Below, in pieces: positions 1-7,059 of a stretch of DNA of 64,000 nt (positions within the stretch are counted from its first letter, which is position 1; each line of letters begins with the position of its first letter). Both the position numbers and the translations under genes were made by a program. The stretch covers positions 62,001 to 126,000 of the forward strand of contig CAJMQJ010000003.1 of NCBI GenBank assembly GCA_905215525.1, in the 5' to 3' direction. A model generated the notes under the pieces. That model searched no databases. It was not told where the DNA came from and saw only the letters and a program-made list of their open reading frames with translations. The DNA comes from an uncultured bacterium (GTDB lineage Bacteria; Actinomycetota; Coriobacteriia; Coriobacteriales; Coriobacteriaceae).

Positions 1-130
1 CGAATACCACTTTATGAGGCACTAAGCCCGCAACGCGACATATCGCACAGCAGCGCCCGCCGGCACCACCGCCAGCGGGCGCTTTTTCATCTTTTAGGCT
101 CGTTTTTTCTGTGACTGTATGAGTGACATA

Positions 131-287
131 TCAAAACTATGCCCATTTACTACGTTTAGCCCGGGATGCTCGACCATGCACCGGTTTTTGTTACATTTGT
201 GAGCAGTATACCTGCGGTTTTGTTTTTCTCAAATTCGACATGCTCGGCGATAGCCGACCAAACGTAGTAAATGGGCATAGTTTTTGA
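131..287. repeat. Palindromic-ended intergenic element
   Basis: Two arms of about 27 bp, at 131-157 and 260-287, are reverse complements of each other apart from one extra T (core GCCCATTTACTACGTTT). They enclose about 100 bp that can pair further. The outer ends read TCAAAA/TTTTTGA, like the ends of the larger repeat family at 22.2, 36.8 and 55.2 kb. No coding sequence is convincing inside. A MITE-like element or a transcribed hairpin are both possible. The whole 1-322 stretch holds nothing else that I can support. Confidence 0.6.
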
Positions 288-322
288 CAGGCGGCATCGC
301 GCGCATCCCTCGCAAGGGCAAA

Positions 323-360
323 ATGATCCGTTTTCCTCCGTCCCCAAGGGATCAGTTGAA
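323..360. repeat. Short dispersed repeat (TCCTCCGTCCCCAA type)
   Basis: This stretch is closely similar to 60817-60854: both read ATGRTCCGYTTTCCTCC followed by RTCCCCAA and GGATCAG. The ends GATCC/GGATC can pair. Here the repeat overlaps the stop codon of the IIB-like gene, so it may have replaced that gene's original 3' end. Confidence 0.5.
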
Positions 361-834
361 CAGATTGCCAATGGGGTCGGGGGCGGAACTGGGGAGATAA
401 CGGATTTCTAGCTCTATGCCGAGCTTTTGCAACTCTTTGAAGGCGGCGATGTCCGTATCGCCTACGGCAATGGCAGGCGTTGCAGAGCGCTTGCCCTCCC
501 TCGCCCGCATATGGCCGATGCTGATCTTGGTTATTGGCACACCGCCCTTAACCAGCGCGAGTGCATCCGTGGGCGACGCCACCATGATGAGAATCCATTG
601 GCGCGGCGTTGCGGTATAAATGATGTCGATGGTCCTTTGCACCGAGAAAAACCGCGTCCAAACGCCTTCTGGCGCCGCCACCCTCATGGGTGCCCATTGG
701 CGCGAATCCGCCGCGATCTCATCGTTGACGATTAAGACAAGATTGGAACCCACGGCTTCGTTCCACAGCTCAACGTCTTGCCCGTAAATGAAACGGTCAT
801 CGATACGCGTGAGAAGGATCTTGGGTTGAGCCAT
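352..834 (-). CDS. PTS mannose/sorbose-family IIB-like protein lacking the active-site histidine
   Basis: The 160-residue product aligns without gaps over its whole length with the IIB protein at 11221-11703, with about half the residues the same by eye. Family IIB proteins carry phosphate on a histidine in a motif like R-L-V-H-G-Q. Here the motif reads RFIYGQD, so residue 17 is tyrosine and normal phosphotransfer should not be possible. The rest, including LVKGGVPI and EGKR, is preserved and the frame is open. I chose the ATG at 834 because a GGGG stretch precedes it; an in-frame ATG at 861 has no ribosome site. No other PTS gene is adjacent. It may be a decaying duplicate or a regulatory paralogue. 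Confidence 0.8.
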   Translation of the reverse strand: MAQPKILLTRIDDRFIYGQDVELWNEAVGSNLVLIVNDEIAADSRQWAPMRVAAPEGVWTRFFSVQRTIDIIYTATPRQWILIMVASPTDALALVKGGVPITKISIGHMRAREGKRSATPAIAVGDTDIAAFKELQKLGIELEIRYLPSSAPDPIGNLFN

Positions 835-1041
835 GGCTGCCCCATTCTGTTTGAGACCCATACGAGCGGGACGTCGGCCACCAACTCAACAGCAGGTCAA
901 GTACCAAATGGGCACTGCAGACATCACGCCTCTAATATTAGTGCATTTAAAGTGAGAAAAGCCGTCAGAACACTTGCGCGGATGTGCGATGTCCCGTATC
1001 ATAGACAGCCGTTGGCGCCTCAGTTGCGTCATCACATGGCC

Positions 1042-1117
1042 GCCAGCGTAGCTCAGTTGGTAGAGCACCGCTCTCGTAAAGCGGGGGTCACCGGTTCGAG
1101 CCCGGTCGCTGGCTCCA
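1042..1117 (+). tRNA. tRNA-Thr (anticodon CGT)
   Basis: A full 76-nt cloverleaf can be drawn: acceptor GCCAGCG/CGCTGGC, D stem GCTC/GAGC, anticodon stem CCGCT/AGCGG with loop CTCGTAA (anticodon CGT, reading ACG threonine codons), T stem ACCGG/CCGGT with loop TTCGAGC. CCA is encoded in the DNA. Confidence 0.95.
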
Positions 1118-1129
1118 TTGCTCAAGATA

Positions 1130-1151
1130 GCCGCCTTCGGGCGGCTTTTTT
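1130..1151 (+). terminator. Rho-independent terminator of tRNA-Thr
   Basis: Stem GCCGCC/GGCGGC with a TTCG loop followed by six T, 12 nt after the tRNA. Confidence 0.9.
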
Positions 1152-1374
1152 GTTGCCGATTTTGAGTGCGTGCGCGCCAATCCAAGCATCGCCACGTCAA
1201 CAGCGGCCCACTCGGTGGACTTCGGGTTTAATGCTTAGGGGCGGGGATTTACCAAAGTGAAATCTTAATGAAAAGAAACCCAGCTGCAACAATTGCCATG
1301 GTGAGGGCTCGAATTGGCCATATAGATCTAAAATAGTCACGATATACAAATGTCGAGAGACGTTGGGGATATAG

Positions 1375-1884
1375 ATGAAAAGAACTAAGGGTTTTCTTTT
1401 GTTGGTATTGATGCTGCTCGGACTGTTCTGCCTGAGTGGCCCTTCTTGGGCCAAGGCTGTCTGTCCTGAAGGTGAGCCTCAGCAGTCTTATACGGGCAGT
1501 CTGCTGATAACTGCTAAGGAGGGCGATGCCGACTCTCAGTCTTGGGTAAATCCCCTTGCCACTTTTGAGGGGGACGGCGGAACGGTCAAGCTTGACCACA
1601 TTGGTAGCGGGATTTTGAGGTGGCAAGTTCTTCCGGACAAAATTGCGAACGATCCCTTCTCTTTTGCTGGAACGATATATCTATACAAGGTTGTGAGCGG
1701 AAAACAAAAATACGTCGATTGCTATCCGACAAACGGGTCTGGAATTGCATTCACCGGCATTTCGGGGCAGATTGATACACATGTACGAAAGGGAACCTAT
1801 GTGGTGCGTTGGGTTGGAGCTGCTGCAGGCCCGATATGGATTGCGGTCTTGCGCCCCGATGTCCAAATAGGTTTCTCTCTCTAG
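1375..1884 (+). CDS. Secreted protein of unknown function
   Basis: The 169-residue product begins with a clear signal peptide (KRTK, then a hydrophobic run, then a likely cleavage after PSWA-K near residue 27). The mature part has two cysteines (VCPEG and VDCYP) and alternating polar/hydrophobic segments that suggest a beta-rich exported domain. I do not recognise a family. A weak GGGGAT ribosome site precedes the ATG. The next gene starts 15 bp after its stop, so the two are probably co-transcribed. Base composition is a little lower in GC than the surrounding genes. Confidence 0.65.
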   Translation: MKRTKGFLLLVLMLLGLFCLSGPSWAKAVCPEGEPQQSYTGSLLITAKEGDADSQSWVNPLATFEGDGGTVKLDHIGSGILRWQVLPDKIANDPFSFAGTIYLYKVVSGKQKYVDCYPTNGSGIAFTGISGQIDTHVRKGTYVVRWVGAAAGPIWIAVLRPDVQIGFSL

Positions 1885-1898
1885 ACGGGAAGTTGCTC

Positions 1899-2264
1899 AT
1901 GAACGCCATATACGACGGGGATGACTGGGTCGATCATTATACTTGGCGCCTGGTCGGCTCGAACGACAATGGGGATGTGGTGTTTGATGGACTATGTCCA
2001 AAGCATCTCCATCCTTTTGTCTCGTCGTTAATTGAGAGTTCCGCTCGTGTTGCCCCCTACAGCTCGGCATCGCTTCATGATACGGACGTTTTGAAGACCA
2101 TAAGGGAATCAATTGACGAGGGCACGATGAGCGGCCCGCTGTTTTCTCGGCTTGTGGGGCTAGATGAGATTGGCTCGAAACGACTGCTTGCGGGCGAAAA
2201 AGTGGAACTCACTTATCGGTCGATGATTTCAATCCTGCGGCTAGCCGATGTTCTTCGCAAATAA
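1899..2264 (+). CDS. Small cytosolic protein, possibly HTH-containing
   Basis: This 121-residue product lies 15 bp after the secreted-protein gene. The frame is open further upstream into that gene, but the ATG at 1899 has a GACGGGAAG ribosome site, so I start there. The last 40 residues (GLDEIGSKRLLAGEKV, then SMISILRLADVL) resemble the helix-turn-helix layout of XRE-type antitoxins, but that is only a pattern judgement. The N-terminal part is acidic and aromatic and not recognised. Together with the preceding gene it could be a small accessory pair. Confidence 0.6.
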   Translation: MNAIYDGDDWVDHYTWRLVGSNDNGDVVFDGLCPKHLHPFVSSLIESSARVAPYSSASLHDTDVLKTIRESIDEGTMSGPLFSRLVGLDEIGSKRLLAGEKVELTYRSMISILRLADVLRK

Positions 2265-2292
2265 ATGAGGCTTCCCTATTCAAAACAGAAAA

Positions 2293-2336
2293 CCCCGCCA
2301 AACGTGATTTCCCTAGGGAAAACCCGTTTGGCGGGG
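2293..2336. terminator. Bidirectional hairpin terminator
   Basis: CCCCGCCAAACG pairs perfectly with CGTTTGGCGGGG around a 20-nt loop. It sits between the convergent genes ending at 2264 (+) and 2399 (-). The loop contains CGTGATTTCCCTAGGG, which is repeated immediately downstream at 2342. Confidence 0.75.
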
Positions 2337-2340
2337 TCCT

Positions 2341-2368
2341 AGCGTGATTTCCCTAGGGGAATCACGCC
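2341..2368. repeat. Palindrome sharing 16 bp with the adjacent terminator loop
   Basis: GCGTGATTTCCCTAGGG followed by GAATCACGC is a nearly perfect 26-bp palindrome. Its first 16 bases repeat those at 2303-2318. Confidence 0.6.
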
Positions 2369-2398
2369 ATCAGACGAACAGCTCAGCCGAGCAGCTCG

Positions 2399-2872
2399 CT
2401 ACTCCTCCCAGTAGGCGTCGGCAAGCAACTTAAAGCAGATCTTCTTGACCGGCTGTGCGCCATCGCCCGGGAACTCGAGCGTGGGCATGTGGGGCTCGCC
2501 GGCAACGAACAGCGCGAATTTGTCGTCGGCAAGATCGCCGGCGATCGAGGCGTCGGAATCGACCAGATCATAGTCGTCCTTCTCGTCAAACTCCTGGACC
2601 AGCGTCAGGCTGCCCGTAGCGACCTTGAAGGCCTCGCGACCCTCGACGTCGATCTGCAGGTCGTGATAGCGCTGATGCGTCTCATAGTGAGCCTCAGCCT
2701 CGGGACGCGTCGTGGGAGACATGACGTTCGCAAAGACCTTCTCACCCAAAATCGGATGGCTGCCGACCTCGAGCTGTGCCGGGTCGTTCTCCTCGAGCCA
2801 GTCGATCAGCACGTCGAGGCCCTTGAGCATTCCGCGGTATTCCTCGATATCGCCCAATGCACCGTAAATCAT
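2399..2872 (-). CDS. YhcH/YjgK/YiaL (DUF386) family protein
   Basis: The 157-residue product has the length and features of the YhcH family, cupin-like metal-binding proteins found in sialic-acid and amino-sugar loci (E. coli NanQ/YhcH is a member and acts on the anomers of sialic acids). The histidine-rich stretch ETHQRYHDLQIDVEGRE near residues 85-100 matches the conserved metal-binding region, and the C-terminal VKKICFKL segment is typical. It is the last gene of a minus-strand run lacX-like, PfkB kinase, nagA remnant, yhcH. It probably handles a sugar anomer in this amino-sugar locus, but the exact substrate is unknown. Confidence 0.85.
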   Translation of the reverse strand: MIYGALGDIEEYRGMLKGLDVLIDWLEENDPAQLEVGSHPILGEKVFANVMSPTTRPEAEAHYETHQRYHDLQIDVEGREAFKVATGSLTLVQEFDEKDDYDLVDSDASIAGDLADDKFALFVAGEPHMPTLEFPGDGAQPVKKICFKLLADAYWEE

Positions 2873-2904
2873 CTAAATCCCCTCTCGGATCGTTTATTTG
2901 GCAG

Positions 2905-3039
2905 CTACTCGGTAAATGCATTACCGACGCTGTTGCCACCCACATACGTCTCGACCAGGGTAAGGTCGGGATTGAACACGACAGCATCGGCGTCGCGCCC
3001 CGGCATAATGCTACCGCACTTGCCGTCAACTCTAACCAC
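2905..3039 (-). pseudogene. C-terminal remnant of a second nagA
   Basis: Read on the minus strand this stretch encodes about 45 residues ending in a stop. They match the C-terminus of the intact NagA at 5771-6940 almost residue for residue: KCGSIMPGRDAD, then VVF, then LTLVETYVGG, then SVGNAFTE. The rest of the gene is gone and there is no start codon or ribosome site. Upstream of the match the frame runs into unrelated sequence and meets a stop at 3088. The fragment lies exactly between the kinase stop and the yhcH start, so it marks a former gene order kinase-nagA-yhcH that was lost by deletion. Confidence 0.85.
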
Positions 3040-3076
3040 AAGCAAGCAACCGATGCCGGGGGCGGCGCACAAGCTC

Positions 3077-4012
3077 CTACAGCTCGGTCACGACAACGCC
3101 GTTGTAAACCTCGTCCCAACGATCCATAACCAAGTGGCCAGTCATGGGATCCATGGCATTGAGCTTGCCGCAGGTGTTGGCGGTACGCAGCACCGTCTCG
3201 TCATCCGCGCCAGCAGCAATCGCATGCGCGAAGCCGGCAATGGTCGAATCGCCAGAGCCCGTAGCGTTAACGGCGGGGATATCGGGGGTCTTGGCGCGGA
3301 ATGCACGGCCATTATGGAAGCCCACGGAGCCGGCAGCGCCCATGGACACGACGACCCAGGGGATATCGGAGAAGCGGGCATCAGAGGCGAGCGCGGCGCG
3401 GAGCTCGTCCACATCGTCGGTGGTAAAGCTCGTGCCCAGAAGGCCGTTAATCTCGGTCAGGTTAGGCTTGACCAGCTCGGGCTTAATTTCGGACTTAAGG
3501 GCGGCCTCGAGCGAAGCACCCGAGGTATCGAGCAGCACCTTGGCGCCGGCGTTCTCGGCAATACCCGTGATCTTGGCGTAGTAGCCTGCCTCGACACCAC
3601 GGGGCAGCGAACCCGAGATGGTAACGACAGCGGCCTTGCTCGCAAGCTCGGCGAACTTGGCGGTAAAGGCATCGAGCTCCTCGGGGGCAATCGTCGGGCC
3701 GCTCTCGAGTAGCTCGGTCTGGTTGCCGGCGTGGAGGATGTTAAGGCAAATGCGAGTCTCGCCCTTGATGGGTACAAAATCATTCTTAATGCCGTTGGCA
3801 TCCATGAGCTCGGCCATGTAGGCGCCCATGTGGCCGCCGAGTAGACCGGTTGCCACAACGTCGTCGCCCAGCTGACCCAGTACACGGGCCACGTTGAGAC
3901 CCTTGCCGCCGGCGGTCTTTTCGGGCGTCACACGGTTAACGTCGTCGATAATGAGCTCATCGAGCTGATAGCGTGTATCGACGGACGGGTTCATCGTAAC
4001 GGTGAGGATCAT
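3077..4012 (-). CDS. lacC: PfkB-family sugar kinase, probable tagatose-6-phosphate kinase (LacC/FruK group)
   Basis: The 311-residue product belongs to the 1-phosphofructokinase/tagatose-6-phosphate kinase branch of the ribokinase fold: N-terminal MILTVTMNPSVD, the GGKGLNVARVL motif near residues 35-45, and the catalytic ATP-site motif NATGSGDS with Asp255. In the GalNAc pathway, AgaS yields tagatose-6-P, which this enzyme would phosphorylate to tagatose-1,6-bisphosphate. No aldolase is in the window, so the next step must be encoded elsewhere. A 1-phosphofructokinase role cannot be excluded from sequence alone, but the neighbours (LacX-like epimerase, NagA, AgaS, PTS) favour tagatose-6-P. 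It follows the epimerase gene by 59 bp. Confidence 0.8.
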   Translation of the reverse strand: MILTVTMNPSVDTRYQLDELIIDDVNRVTPEKTAGGKGLNVARVLGQLGDDVVATGLLGGHMGAYMAELMDANGIKNDFVPIKGETRICLNILHAGNQTELLESGPTIAPEELDAFTAKFAELASKAAVVTISGSLPRGVEAGYYAKITGIAENAGAKVLLDTSGASLEAALKSEIKPELVKPNLTEINGLLGTSFTTDDVDELRAALASDARFSDIPWVVVSMGAAGSVGFHNGRAFRAKTPDIPAVNATGSGDSTIAGFAHAIAAGADDETVLRTANTCGKLNAMDPMTGHLVMDRWDEVYNGVVVTEL

Positions 4013-4071
4013 TTTTAGCTCCTTATCTCGCAGGCTCCTTGTGCCTCGCGATACGAGTCGACAAAACGGAA

Positions 4072-4953
4072 TTACAGAATCTCAATCGTGAACGAGCGAA
4101 CGACGGTCTCCTTGGGCTTGGCGACAAGGCAGCCACGCTTATGCTCAAGCACGTCGTCCTCATCGGAGCAGGTCGAAAGGCCGCCCCAAGGCTCAACTGC
4201 CACAAAATCACCCTCGGGCTTGCTCCACACAATGAGATATGGGAAGCCCTCAAAGCTCAGGCGGACGCCCTTGTCCTCGCCCTTTTTGGAAAGCGTGACC
4301 TGGCGGCTCTCGAGCACGTCAAAGATGGTCTCCGCAAAATCGAAGAGCTCGTGCGACAGGGGCAGCGTCTTTCCCACCATGGGGTTCTTGGAGCGCTTGT
4401 CCACGTCAATCAAGCCAGTCGAAGGGACAGCGGTGCAAAGCTCTGCAGCCTCTTCTTTCTCAAAGCGCAACTCGTAGTCCGTATAGGCCTCGCCCTCATC
4501 GAGCGGGCACCTAAAGCCGGGATGCCCACCGATAAAGAACGGCATGTCCTCGGTGCCCTCGTTGGTAACCTCATAGGAGACACGCACGGCGGCGTCCTCG
4601 AGCGTATAGCGGGCGACGAGCCTAAACGGATACGGATAATCGCTCAGCAGCGCGGCGTTATCCTCCGAAGCCAGGCACATAGCCAACTCGTTCTCGCCTT
4701 GGCTCAGCAGCTTCCATTCCTGCTTGCGCGCAAAGCCGTGGCGAGCGAGCTTTACATGATGCCCGGCAAACGTCATGGCGCTGTTGTCGCGCAAGCCTCC
4801 GCAAATCGGGAAGCAAATCGGCGCCTGGCCGGACCACACGGTGGGATCACCCTGCCACAAGTACTCGCGACCTCCGGCCTCAATCGAGGTAAACGAGCCA
4901 CCAGCCGTGGAAACCTTAATAGAAATCGAATCGTTGGAGAGAGCGTATTCCAT
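4072..4953 (-). CDS. Aldose 1-epimerase family protein (LacX-like)
   Basis: The 293-residue product is a galactose-mutarotase-like beta-sandwich protein. It has the family's GGHPGF motif (histidine used in catalysis) near residue 150, an RHGFAR segment near 90 and a C-terminal WGGLSTC region. Proteins of this LacX subgroup lie next to lacC/lacD genes in Gram-positive bacteria and probably interconvert sugar or sugar-phosphate anomers. It is the first gene of the minus-strand run toward yhcH and is divergent from the flavodoxin gene. Confidence 0.85.
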   Translation of the reverse strand: MEYALSNDSISIKVSTAGGSFTSIEAGGREYLWQGDPTVWSGQAPICFPICGGLRDNSAMTFAGHHVKLARHGFARKQEWKLLSQGENELAMCLASEDNAALLSDYPYPFRLVARYTLEDAAVRVSYEVTNEGTEDMPFFIGGHPGFRCPLDEGEAYTDYELRFEKEEAAELCTAVPSTGLIDVDKRSKNPMVGKTLPLSHELFDFAETIFDVLESRQVTLSKKGEDKGVRLSFEGFPYLIVWSKPEGDFVAVEPWGGLSTCSDEDDVLEHKRGCLVAKPKETVVRSFTIEIL

Positions 4954-5110
4954 TACCCATCCTTTCGAACAACTGCTTTATTTCACGCAAGCGCCCGTTT
5001 CAATCCTAACCATAGAACAAACCCGCACGCTCATCGATGCGTCCGGTATCCCGGCCATGTAACGGGGTACCATACAGACATTGATGCAATTACAGCTGAA
5101 AGGCCTTCTT

Positions 5111-5695
5111 ATGCGAACCATCATTCTTTATGCCTCACGCCACCACGGCAATACGAAAAAGCTCGTGGACGCCATCGTCGAGGCGCACCCCGAAATCGAT
5201 ACCCTCGATGTGAAAACGCTCGGCAAAAACGAGTATCCCAACCTGCACGAATACCATCTGATTGGTGTCGCCACGGGCATCTATTACTCCGAGATCGACA
5301 AGGACATGGCACGCGTGCTCACTAACGTGTTGCAGCCGCAGGACAAGGTGTTTGGCCTTATGACCTACGGTGGCAAAAACAAGTGGTACGGCAAGGATAT
5401 CGATGGCATCTGCCGCATGAGGCAGGCCATCTTTATGGGTGTCTACGGCTGCCCCGGCTTTGATACGTGGGGGCCGTTCAAACTCACCGGCGGTGTCCAA
5501 AAGGGGCACCCGACCGCTGAGGAAATTAAGGGTGCCGTCGACTTCTTCGACAAGATCGAAGACGAGTATGGAGACATCATCGTCGAAGAGTACGCCAAGC
5601 GCGAGAAGCGCCTAGCATACGAGAAGGAGCATCCTGCAGGAGGCCTGGTGGCCGGCGTTAAGCGCACGGCAAAGAAAATCGCTAGCAAGCTGTAA
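5111..5695 (+). CDS. Flavodoxin-family protein
   Basis: The 194-residue product starts with the beta1-P-loop of flavodoxins (TIILYASRHHGNTKKL), where the SRHHGNT loop would bind the FMN phosphate. The middle contains the MTYGGKN segment and a YGCPGFDTWGPF region typical of flavodoxin-like oxidoreductases of anaerobes. The C-terminal 30 residues are basic. I chose the ATG at 5111 because of the AAAGG site 8 nt upstream; an ATG at 5081 lacks one. It stands alone between two minus-strand sugar operons. The redox partner is unknown. Confidence 0.85.
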   Translation: MRTIILYASRHHGNTKKLVDAIVEAHPEIDTLDVKTLGKNEYPNLHEYHLIGVATGIYYSEIDKDMARVLTNVLQPQDKVFGLMTYGGKNKWYGKDIDGICRMRQAIFMGVYGCPGFDTWGPFKLTGGVQKGHPTAEEIKGAVDFFDKIEDEYGDIIVEEYAKREKRLAYEKEHPAGGLVAGVKRTAKKIASKL

Positions 5696-5726
5696 CTGTA
5701 AAGGTGCTTTTGAGCGTTTAACCCGT

Positions 5727-5766
5727 ACGGCGGGTCCGAGCAGATTCGGGCCCGCCGTCTTTTTCT
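5727..5766 (+). terminator. Terminator after the flavodoxin gene
   Basis: ACGGCGGG pairs with CCCGCCGT, followed by TCTTTTTCTTTC. It lies 32 bp after the stop, and the convergent nagA ends at 5771. Confidence 0.85.
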
Positions 5767-5770
5767 TTCG

Positions 5771-6940
5771 TTACTCGGTAAAGGCGTTGCCGACGCTCTG
5801 GCCGCCAACATACGTCTCGACGAGGGTGAGCTCATGGTCGAACACGACAAAGTCGGCGTCGCGACCCGGCATGATGCTGCCGCACTTATCCTCGATGTGC
5901 GCGGAGCGTGCCGGCACCTCGGTTGCCATGCGAATGGCGATATCGGCGCTGGCGATGCCCCAGTCGACGATGTTCTTGACGCCCTGGGCAAGCGTGAGCA
6001 CCGAACCGGCAATGCTCTTGCCATCGGCGAGCCAGCACAGGTTGTCCTTCATGATGACGTCCATGCCGCCGCTGGTGTAGCTGCCCTCGGGCATGCCGCC
6101 GCAGCCCAGGCAGTCGGTGATGAGTACCGTGTGCTGCCAGCCCTTGGCCTGCAGCAGCGCCTTGATGGCGGCAGGGTTTACGTGCTTGCCGTCACAGATG
6201 ATCTCGGCGTAGGTCTCGGACGTGGACATAGCAGCACCCACGACACCGGGCTCACGGTGATGCAGCCCGCGCTGGCCGTTATAGGTATGCGTAAAGCAGC
6301 TGGCACCGGCGTTGATGGCGGCGATGCACTCATCGTAGGTGGCGTCGGAGTGACCGATGCTGGTCACCACACCCTTGGCGTTCAGAGCAGCCGCATAAGC
6401 AGCGGCACCGTCGCGCTCGGCCGCCATGGCGCTCTTAACGATGCGACCGCCCGCAGCCTCCTGCCACTGATCAAAGACCTCCTCGGAGGGATCGATAAGA
6501 TAAGCGGGGTTCTGCGCGCCCACGTGCTTCATGGTAAAGAAGGGGCCCTCCAGGTAGATGCCCTGAATGCGAGCACCGCAGAAGTCGGGGCCGCGACCCT
6601 CGTCCGCCTGAGCGATGGCGGCGCAGGCGTCCTTGATCTGCTCGACGCCATCGGTGAACGTCGTGGGTAGCCAGCTGGTGGTACCGCGACGGGCGAGCTC
6701 AGTCGAGCTGATATCGATACCCTCGGGGTCGTTATCGGTAGTTGAGTGGTTGTAGAAGCCATGGATGTGGGTATCGACCATACCCGGTGCGATCCACGAT
6801 CCCGTGTAGTCCTTGATCTCGCAAGAGGGCTCGTCGGCCTGCCAGGCGCCAAAGACGCCATCCTCGACCATAAGATAGCCGCCCAGCTGCGGACCTGCCG
6901 GCAAGAAGAACTTGTCAGCCTTAATTGCGTACGTGCTCAT
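5771..6940 (-). CDS. nagA: N-acetyl-hexosamine-6-phosphate deacetylase (NagA/AgaA)
   Basis: The 389-residue amidohydrolase removes the acetyl group from GlcNAc-6-P or GalNAc-6-P. Visible metal/catalytic motifs are VDTHIHG near residue 58, the GHSDATYD segment, FTHTYNG with RGLHHREPG, DGKHVNP and the catalytic aspartate in LITDCLG. I start at the ATG at 6940, which follows AAGGAG by 5 nt; the in-frame GTG at 6946 overlaps that site. The flanking agaS, PTS and PfkB kinase suggest GalNAc-6-P as the substrate (AgaA role), but NagA-type enzymes accept both. A terminator separates it from agaS, so it has its own promoter. A decayed second copy is at 2905-3039. Confidence 0.92.
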   Translation of the reverse strand: MSTYAIKADKFFLPAGPQLGGYLMVEDGVFGAWQADEPSCEIKDYTGSWIAPGMVDTHIHGFYNHSTTDNDPEGIDISSTELARRGTTSWLPTTFTDGVEQIKDACAAIAQADEGRGPDFCGARIQGIYLEGPFFTMKHVGAQNPAYLIDPSEEVFDQWQEAAGGRIVKSAMAAERDGAAAYAAALNAKGVVTSIGHSDATYDECIAAINAGASCFTHTYNGQRGLHHREPGVVGAAMSTSETYAEIICDGKHVNPAAIKALLQAKGWQHTVLITDCLGCGGMPEGSYTSGGMDVIMKDNLCWLADGKSIAGSVLTLAQGVKNIVDWGIASADIAIRMATEVPARSAHIEDKCGSIMPGRDADFVVFDHELTLVETYVGGQSVGNAFTE

Positions 6941-7003
6941 ATGCACTCCTTGCTTCTAAAGCAGTTGACTGTGGTGATGCTTATACCCGGTCCAAGTGAA
7001 AAC

Positions 7004-7040
7004 AAAAAGCGCCCGCCCGCCGTTATGAGCGGACGGGCGC
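7004..7040 (-). terminator. Terminator after agaS
   Basis: On the minus strand GCGCCCG pairs with CGGGCGC and is followed by TTTTTGTTTTC. It lies 20 bp after the agaS stop. Confidence 0.85.
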
Positions 7041-7059
7041 CCTTACAGGGGGGACGCGA

